Shown: positions 50,892-58,431 of the stretch, one piece after another
Layout: each line of letters begins with the position of its first letter
Numbering within the stretch: position 1 is the first letter of the stretch
From: Polyangium fumosum
Lineage (GTDB): Bacteria; Myxococcota_A; Polyangia; Polyangiales; Polyangiaceae
Reading direction: 5' to 3'
Assembly: GCF_005144585.1 (NCBI RefSeq)
Contig: NZ_SSMQ01000078.1
Span: 1 to 58,431, forward strand
DNA: 58,431 nucleotides
Program-made: the position numbers and the translations under genes
The notes under the pieces: generated by a model
What the model was told of the DNA's origin: nothing
Seen by the model: the letters and a program-made list of their open reading frames with translations, nothing else
Databases searched by the model: none

Positions 50892-53273
50892 TCACTCGTA
50901 AAGGAAGTGGTAGTCCGACAGCATGTACGTCACGACCGTCATCCAGGACCGGATGACGTAGGTCGGATCCTCGCGCAGGCGATCCTCTTCGGGCAGCGGC
51001 GTACGCGTCCAGTAGTCGTTCTCCACGCGGCACGGGCCGGGCAGCCACGTCGAGTACTTGCCCTCGGGCTGCGACATGTCGCTCATGCCCTTCACGCCTT
51101 CGCGGTACGTCTCGAGGAAGAGCTTGTAGGTGCGCTCGATCTCGGGATGCCCGTCGGGCAGCGTCTCGCCGAGGATGTGCTTGTGGAGGAACTGGATGTT
51201 CTTCTTGATGGCCACGACGGCGGGCTCGACCGGGAAGCCGTTCTTGTCTTCCGGCTCGAAGCTCGTCTCGACGTACGGGAAGAGCGTGCGCTCCTCCGTC
51301 GGCTTCCACATGTCGCGCGGGACCGCGATGCAGGACATCTCGTTCGCCATGCGCTCGCCGATGTTCGCCATGATGCCGTTCGGGCTGATCACGCGCTTGA
51401 TCACGTCGGCCGAATCGATGCCGCCGTAGAGCATGCGGTAGGCGTCGCCGCGGAGCAGGTAATCGTAGGTCCCGCCGCCGTCCTCGTAGGCGCGAGGGCG
51501 CCACGGATACCCGAGGACTGCCTGGATCTTGCGGTGGAGCTGCTCGGGCGTGATGAGGCGGCCCATGCCGACCTCGCCGAGCCGCGCCTTGCCAGCCGGG
51601 TCGAGCGAGCCGCTGTTCTTCGCGCGGAAGTACGGCGAGTGGACGATCTGCTTCACGACGACCTTGAGGTCGTAGTTCGAAGCCTCGAACTCGCGCGCGA
51701 TCTTGCTGAACTCCGTGTACTCGGCGAGGTACGCCTGGAACTCGGTCGAGAAGTCGGTCGCCTTGCGGTCTTGCGGCGCGACGAGCGGCTTTTGCCCCGT
51801 GAGGCCTTCGAAGATGATGTACACGGCCGAGAGGGCGAAGCGCGGGTCGGCGGCGACGCGCGGGGCGAGCCACTGCAGGCCTTGCGGCAGCGTCTCGTAC
51901 GGCGTCTTTTCGCCCTTGAAGCCCGGCGGACGCATGTCGTCGAGCGGAGGCGTCATCGGGTCGTAGGCGGCGCGGCCGTTCCAGTGACGGAACGCGCCGG
52001 CGACCGGGTCGATCTCGACGTGGCATTGCTGGCAGGCGGCCGCGTTGAGGGTCGGGTTGACCTCGGTGATGAGCGTCTGATCGAGCGGCTGCTGGCCGGT
52101 CTTCAGGATGTCGGTGCCGAGGAAGAACTGGTAGACCATGCGCGCGCGCGCCCGGTTGCGGTTCGTCTCGGTCGTCGGGAAGCGGTTCAGGAACATCGGC
52201 GACGTGAGCACGCCGGCGTGGGGCAGGGTCGGGATCTGCGCCTCGATGAACTCGTTCGGGTCGGCGTCGTTCTTGAACGCAAGGTCGCCGAGCATGAACG
52301 CCTTCGCGGAGAAGGGGTTCACCATGATGTAGTTCGCCGTCAGGATCTCGCTGAACGGCCGGTTCTCGCGCACCACGTGGGCCACGAGCTCGAGCGGCTC
52401 GCGCGCCACGCCGCGGTTCGTCCAGGAACGCAGCTTGTTGTAGAGGTCGTCGGCGTTCCAGGCGCCGTACTTGTCGATGCCGTCTTCCATCGACTTCGGA
52501 TCGGCGTTCGCGGCATCGAAGAACTGGTCGTACCAGTAGGGGTTGTAATAATCGATGTCGTTGAGGAGCTGCACCGCGTCCTCGTTCCCCAGGTAGCGAT
52601 CCGTGAGGAACTGGTCGTTGTAGACCTCCTTCAGGCGCGTGTAGAACGCCTCCTCGGTCATCATCTGATCGAGGATCGGATCGAGCGCGCGGATGCCGCC
52701 GGCCTCGATGGCGTCTTCTTCTTCCACGGTGGGCAGCCGGCCGACGAGGGAGAGCGCCGCTTTGCGCAGCGTCTCGGCGGGCGTCGCGAGCTGCACGCCC
52801 GTGAACGTGGCCGAGAGGTTCGTCTCGCAGGACGAGGGCTCGTTGAAGCGGTTCACGAGCTCCTCGAGCGCCTTGAACTCCTCGCTGCCCGGCTGAATGA
52901 CCACGCCGCCCGGATGCTTGCGGGAGGCGGTGCCGCCGGTGGGCATGGCGAGGAGCTGCGACATGCCGTCCTGCTGGAGGGCCGCCGCGTTCTTCATGAT
53001 GTCGTAGTTCGTGTCGAGGAAGCCTGCTTCGCTGCTGCCTCGAAGCACGAGGCTCGAGTCCTTCGCGGCCCCGTTCGAGGTATGGCAGGCGATGCAGTTG
53101 TTCGAAAGGATCGGAGCCCAGACCTGCTCGGCGAAGAACATCTGGTCCGAAACGCACGGACCATCGTCCTCCCCTGCAATACAACCGGTGAACCCGACCG
53201 CGCCGAGCGCGGCCAGAGACACCAGACCAATGGAGCCAAGATGCTTTCCGAGTCGTCTTCGCGTTCGCGGCAT
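50892..53273 (-). CDS. di-heme DUF1549/DUF1592-type lipoprotein
   Basis: The 793-residue protein has a lipoprotein signal peptide (lipobox GFTGC near 31) and two CxxCH heme motifs: CIACH near 60 in a small cytochrome domain, and CQQCHVEIDPV near 420 in the DUF1588/1592-type part. Between them are the DUF1549-like LVGRLPTVEEEDAI segment and the VYNDQFLTDRYL region. The C-terminal part is the partner fold of the DUF1501 system. This two-gene unit was first noticed in Planctomycetes and also occurs in Myxococcota. ATG 53273 has GAGG 6 nt upstream; ATG 53327 would add 18 residues before the signal peptide. It is cotranscribed with the DUF1501 gene. Confidence 0.82.
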   Translation of the reverse strand: MPRTRRRLGKHLGSIGLVSLAALGAVGFTGCIAGEDDGPCVSDQMFFAEQVWAPILSNNCIACHTSNGAAKDSSLVLRGSSEAGFLDTNYDIMKNAAALQQDGMSQLLAMPTGGTASRKHPGGVVIQPGSEEFKALEELVNRFNEPSSCETNLSATFTGVQLATPAETLRKAALSLVGRLPTVEEEDAIEAGGIRALDPILDQMMTEEAFYTRLKEVYNDQFLTDRYLGNEDAVQLLNDIDYYNPYWYDQFFDAANADPKSMEDGIDKYGAWNADDLYNKLRSWTNRGVAREPLELVAHVVRENRPFSEILTANYIMVNPFSAKAFMLGDLAFKNDADPNEFIEAQIPTLPHAGVLTSPMFLNRFPTTETNRNRARARMVYQFFLGTDILKTGQQPLDQTLITEVNPTLNAAACQQCHVEIDPVAGAFRHWNGRAAYDPMTPPLDDMRPPGFKGEKTPYETLPQGLQWLAPRVAADPRFALSAVYIIFEGLTGQKPLVAPQDRKATDFSTEFQAYLAEYTEFSKIAREFEASNYDLKVVVKQIVHSPYFRAKNSGSLDPAGKARLGEVGMGRLITPEQLHRKIQAVLGYPWRPRAYEDGGGTYDYLLRGDAYRMLYGGIDSADVIKRVISPNGIMANIGERMANEMSCIAVPRDMWKPTEERTLFPYVETSFEPEDKNGFPVEPAVVAIKKNIQFLHKHILGETLPDGHPEIERTYKLFLETYREGVKGMSDMSQPEGKYSTWLPGPCRVENDYWTRTPLPEEDRLREDPTYVIRSWMTVVTYMLSDYHFLYE

Positions 53274-53517
53274 GAGCGGCCTCGTGGGTGGTTCCAGCCT
53301 CGCCGAGGGACGAGCCTGGAAAGTCATACGTAACGGAAGCTCTCTTCTACACGAGGAGCGGCGCCGCTGAAATGGTGGGAATTGGGCCCTACTTCCCTAC
53401 CTCGTGGCTTTTTTCGGAAAAGGAATGGACTTTTCCCCTCGCAGCATAACGCGCCGTCGGCTCCGCGAGGCCTGATACGTCACGCAAGGTTGCGTGCGTA
53501 TTCTCGATTTTGGCAAA

Positions 53518-54186
53518 TCAGGTGCCACCGGCTCCGCCCGCGCCACCCGCGCCGCCGGCTCCGCCCGCGCCGCCCGCGCCACCCGCTCCGCCCGCGCCAC
53601 CCGCGCCCGTGGACGCCGCGGTGCTCGACGCTGCGGTGCTCGACGCCGCGCTGGAGCTCGTCGCGCCGCTGCCGCCGCACTTCTCGAGCGGCTTGCAATC
53701 GTTGCAGGAGCAACCTTCGAGGTACTCGACGCACGAGCCGTTGTCCGTGCAGTTCATCGTGCACCGATCGGTATTCGTGCAATTGGGGCAGGTGCAGTCC
53801 TCGTTGATCAGGCACACGCCGTCGTCGTTGTCACAACCGACGTTTGCCGGGGGACAGTTGGCGACCTTGAAGTAACAATCGTTGCACGTGCAATCTTCTG
53901 TCCCCATCTCGGCGTTGTCGCACTTGCCGTCGTCCTGACAGGTACCGAGACACGCGGCTTGATCGGCGCAGTCGGGGCATGCGCACGTCTCGGCGTTCTG
54001 GCCGTTGAAGTTGCAGAAGCCGTCCGGCTGGTTGTTGTTGCAGCCGGTGCTCTGGCCCCCGCCGCCGCCGCCCGTGAAGTTGCCTGTCGCGGAAGGATTG
54101 TTATTCGCGCCGCCTTCCGAGCAGCCAACGAAGGGGATCGCGACAAGGAGAAACGAGGAAGCAAGGATCGCCGTCAGGGTGCGCAT
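53518..54186 (-). CDS. Cys-rich lipoprotein with Gly-Ala repeat tail
   Basis: The 222-residue product has a lipoprotein signal peptide (FVGC, Cys about 22), a short Gly-rich linker, and about four diverged copies of a Cys unit (CACPDCADQAAC, CTCNDCYFKVANC, CTCPNCTNTDRC, CSCNDCKPLEKC), each with an Asp-rich stretch suited to binding calcium. The last 45 residues are Ser/Ala/Thr-rich, then about eight GAGG units, encoded by a G+C-rich tandem repeat near 53521-53600. The tail is probably disordered and slippage-prone. It would be a surface protein of unknown function. It is divergent from the S46 peptidase gene. Confidence 0.8.
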   Translation of the reverse strand: MRTLTAILASSFLLVAIPFVGCSEGGANNNPSATGNFTGGGGGGQSTGCNNNQPDGFCNFNGQNAETCACPDCADQAACLGTCQDDGKCDNAEMGTEDCTCNDCYFKVANCPPANVGCDNDDGVCLINEDCTCPNCTNTDRCTMNCTDNGSCVEYLEGCSCNDCKPLEKCGGSGATSSSAASSTAASSTAASTGAGGAGGAGGAGGAGGAGGAGGAGGAGGT

Positions 54187-54252
54187 GGTGCGACGAGGAT
54201 CGCCGCCTGCGCGGGACTGCGTCAACAGAAGAAAGGTGCTACAGGGCTCGCC

Positions 54253-56562
<2,310 letters not shown>

Positions 56563-56580
56563 ATCGTCGGGGCGGCTGGT

Positions 56581-56623
56581 AGGACATCGAGTGGCTGCAA
56601 GCGCTCGATGTCCTCCTTTTTTT
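56581..56623 (+). terminator. intrinsic terminator of the S46 peptidase gene
   Basis: AGGACATCGAG (56581-56591) is exactly complementary to CTCGATGTCCT (56604-56614) around a 12-nt loop and is followed by CC and T7 (56617-56623). It lies 19 bp after the stop codon. It isolates the following vgrG from the upstream gene. Confidence 0.85.
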
Positions 56624-56762
56624 GTCCCGCGTCGTACGCGTCGCGTCCCCACGCATTCCAGCAAAGCCCGGCCGAGGGACCCTCCGTTCGCTCGGACAGG
56701 GTACGTCTCACCCACGTGCGAATGTTCTTGCGCACATCCGCCCTTGCCATGCACAAGAATCA

Positions 56763-56846
56763 CCAGGAACAACGCAGGCCCACGCACAGCGCCACGGGGG
56801 TGGCTTGGTGTGGCTTGCATCCACGGAAGGCACTTCCATGGCCTGG
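56763..56846 (+). promoter_or_regulatory. structured leader shared with the toxin gene
   Basis: CCAGGAAC through ATGGCCTGG repeats the leader at 39024-39108. It keeps the GCCAC/GTGGC hairpin (56791-56804) and the GGAAG-GCA-CTTCC hairpin carrying the Shine-Dalgarno, and the last 22 bases up to TGGCCTGG are identical. Differences in the first half fall 3 or 6 nt apart. No 21-nt array precedes this copy. Confidence 0.65.
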
Positions 56847-58431
56847 CTTCCCTCGATCCGCCCGCCGGGCGGGGCGCTCGCGCTCGTCCTCGCGTCCGGC
56901 ATTTCGGTTGACGTCCGCCGCTTCTCGATCGTCGAGGGCCTCTCCGCGCTCTTCCGCGTCACCTTGGAGGCGTTCTCGACCGACGCCGCGCTCGATTTCG
57001 AAGAGGTCGTTGGCCAAACCGCGCGCTTTACGATCCAGCGAGGTTCCGAGGCGCGCTCGTGGACCGGAGTATGCCGTGCGGCTCGCCTCCTCCGCGTCGA
57101 GGAAGACGGGCTCTCCACCTACGAGATCGTCCTCGTCCCGATGCTGTGGCTCCTCACGCAGCGCGTGAACCGCCGCATCTTCCAGCACCTCTCCGAGCCT
57201 GAGATCGCCACGCGCCTGCTCACGGAATGGCGGATCCCCCACGAGCTTCGGTTGTCGGAGACATACAAACCGCGCGAGTACCGCACGCAATACGATGAAT
57301 CCGACCACGCATTCCTGAGCCGCATGCTCGAAGACGCGGGGATCTCCTTGTTTTTCGTCGAGAAGGAGGACGAGGCCGTCCTCGTCCTCGTCGACGCGCC
57401 CCAGCTTCGCGAGCCCCGCGCGGGCGTCCTTCCCTTCAAGGCCGATACGACGATGGTGACGGGCGAATACGCGACGCACGTGCGCGCAGGCCGCGAACTC
57501 CGACCTGGGCGCCTCACGTTGCGGGACCGGGATCATCGCCTCCCCGCGGCGTATCCCCTCGGCGGCCTCGCCGACGCGCGCGCGCTCGCCATCGAGGCCC
57601 GCCTCGAACGATTCCAGAGCATGCCCGGCGCGCTCCTCTTCCAGACGACCCCGAGCCCCGGCACGCCCGCGGCCGACGATCGTGGAACGTATCGGAGCGA
57701 CGAACGAGCCGGGGCGCGTATCGCGCAAAAGCGCCTCGAAGCCGAGCGCGAGGGCGCCGTCACCTTCGGCTTCGAGACGAACGCGCTCGACCTCGCGCCC
57801 GGCGTCGTCGTCCGCGTCGCCGGCCACCCGCGCGAGGAGATCGGGCGCGGCGTGCTCATCGTGGAGACGCGTATCGAGGGCACGTTCGACGACGAATGGA
57901 CGCACGATTGTGGCGCGAGGCTCGCCGATGTGCCGTATCGGTCCCCGCGCCGAACGCATCGGCCGCGCGTAGAGGGGATCGAGGCTGCGACCGTGGTAGG
58001 TCCTCTCGGCGAGGAGATCCATTGCGACGAATTCGGTCGCGTCCGTGTCCATTTCGGGTGGGACCGCGAGAGCGATAGGGATGAGCACAGCTCCTGCTGG
58101 GTCCCGGTCAGCCAGGCGTGGAGCGGCGCGGGCTACGGCGCGATGCACCTGCCGCGCGTCGGACAGGAGGTGCTCGTGGCCTTCCTCGATGGAGATCCCG
58201 ATCGACCGATGATCGTGGGCCGCGTGTTCACAGCGCTGGAGCGGGTGCCCTATCCGCTCCCTGCGCACAAGACGCAAAGCGGCATTCGCACGTCGTCTTC
58301 CCCGGGCGGAGGCGGGTACAACGAGATCCTGTTCGAGGACAAGAAAGGCGGCGAATTCATCCGCGTGCACGCGGAGCGTGACGTGCAGGCCACGGTCGAG
58401 CGTGACGCCTCGCTGCTCGTGCGGCGGGACC
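56838..58431 (+). CDS. vgrG: type VI secretion tip protein VgrG, 3' end outside window
   Basis: The frame stays open from ATG 56838 to the right edge (531 codons). The N-terminal part is the gp27-like base (LDVRR-type start SVDVRRFSIVEGLSALF, ILVPMLWLLTQRVNRRIFQH, YRTQYDESDHAFLSRMLEDA, GISLFFVE). The gp5-like OB-fold has HCDEFGRVRVHFGWDRE, EHSSCWVPVSQAWSG, MHLPRVGQEVLVAFLDGDPD, RPMIVGRVF. A beta-prism repeat begins near the edge (GYNEILFEDKKGGEFIRVHA). VgrG trimers tip the T6SS tube and carry effectors; effector and adaptor genes usually lie downstream, beyond this window. It shares its leader with the toxin-type lipoprotein gene at 39.1 kb. Confidence 0.92.
   Translation, partial: MAWLPSIRPPGGALALVLASGISVDVRRFSIVEGLSALFRVTLEAFSTDAALDFEEVVGQTARFTIQRGSEARSWTGVCRAARLLRVEEDGLSTYEIVLVPMLWLLTQRVNRRIFQHLSEPEIATRLLTEWRIPHELRLSETYKPREYRTQYDESDHAFLSRMLEDAGISLFFVEKEDEAVLVLVDAPQLREPRAGVLPFKADTTMVTGEYATHVRAGRELRPGRLTLRDRDHRLPAAYPLGGLADARALAIEARLERFQSMPGALLFQTTPSPGTPAADDRGTYRSDERAGARIAQKRLEAEREGAVTFGFETNALDLAPGVVVRVAGHPREEIGRGVLIVETRIEGTFDDEWTHDCGARLADVPYRSPRRTHRPRVEGIEAATVVGPLGEEIHCDEFGRVRVHFGWDRESDRDEHSSCWVPVSQAWSGAGYGAMHLPRVGQEVLVAFLDGDPDRPMIVGRVFTALERVPYPLPAHKTQSGIRTSSSPGGGGYNEILFEDKKGGEFIRVHAERDVQATVERDASLLVRRD

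Noticed and set aside
49683-53333. A 1216-codon plus-strand frame opposite the DUF1501 and DUF1592 genes
   Set aside because: It mirrors the codon bias of two well-supported minus-strand genes and shows no domain.

Overview
The window reads as chromosomal DNA of a myxobacterium, most likely of the Sorangium/Polyangium type (Myxococcota, Polyangiales). This is inferred from very high G+C by eye, many lipoproteins with Gly/Ser-, Pro- or Asp/Ala-rich linkers, large multi-PAS histidine kinases, tandem XRE regulators with basic tails, short hexamer repeats, and an HPr kinase/PTS-Ntr cluster. I recognised no rRNA, tRNA or CRISPR array and no intact transposase. A short open frame at the left edge may be the tail of a gene lying outside.

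Layout. 1-2.8 kb: ECF sigma factor, S23-type four-helix-bundle protein, hexamer microsatellite, AraC-type regulator. 2.8-9.0 kb: copper-monooxygenase/heme lipoprotein, CocE-type hydrolase, an arginine deiminase with a signal peptide, and an MscS channel fused to a cyclic-nucleotide-binding domain. 9.0-15.1 kb: an lptB-like ABC ATPase, then hpf, ptsN, hprK, rapZ, ptsH and ptsI. The last five form a chain in which every junction is a 4-nt start/stop overlap. This is the nitrogen-PTS regulatory cluster, without rpoN and without sugar permeases. 15.2-20.1 kb: alpha/beta hydrolase, three tandem XRE regulators separated by operator-like palindromes, and a Ppx/GppA-HD phosphatase. 20.1-24.8 kb: small envelope genes, an S41 peptidase and three tandem paralogous Pro-rich membrane proteins of unknown function. 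24.8-31.6 kb: pgi, sucA, a lipoprotein, and a BNR-repeat/MoaD-like pair. 31.8-38.5 kb: hybrid kinase, SDR plus thioesterase, outer-membrane protein, speD and a POT peptide transporter.

38.5-45.8 kb is the accessory, most unusual part. It starts with a four-hairpin cassette and a 14-copy tandem array with an exact 21-nt period. A structured leader follows, then a lipoprotein with a C-terminal GHH-motif nuclease-like toxin domain, overlapped by a candidate immunity gene and followed by a decayed copy of the toxin's linker. Next come an ECF sigma factor with a C-terminal membrane segment, a small second immunity-like protein, a PEGA-type protein, a Cys-rich lipoprotein and a heavily structured gene-free stretch. 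The leader of the toxin gene is repeated about 17.7 kb downstream, directly in front of a vgrG gene (type VI secretion tip) that runs off the right edge. This links a lipoprotein toxin to the T6SS inventory.

46.1-56.8 kb: holin-like membrane protein, zinc alcohol dehydrogenase plus PAS/GAF kinase, a DUF1549/DUF1592-type di-heme lipoprotein with a Tat-exported DUF1501 protein, a Cys-rich lipoprotein with a Gly-Ala tail, and an S46 peptidase. All functions are read from motifs and context; no database search was possible.
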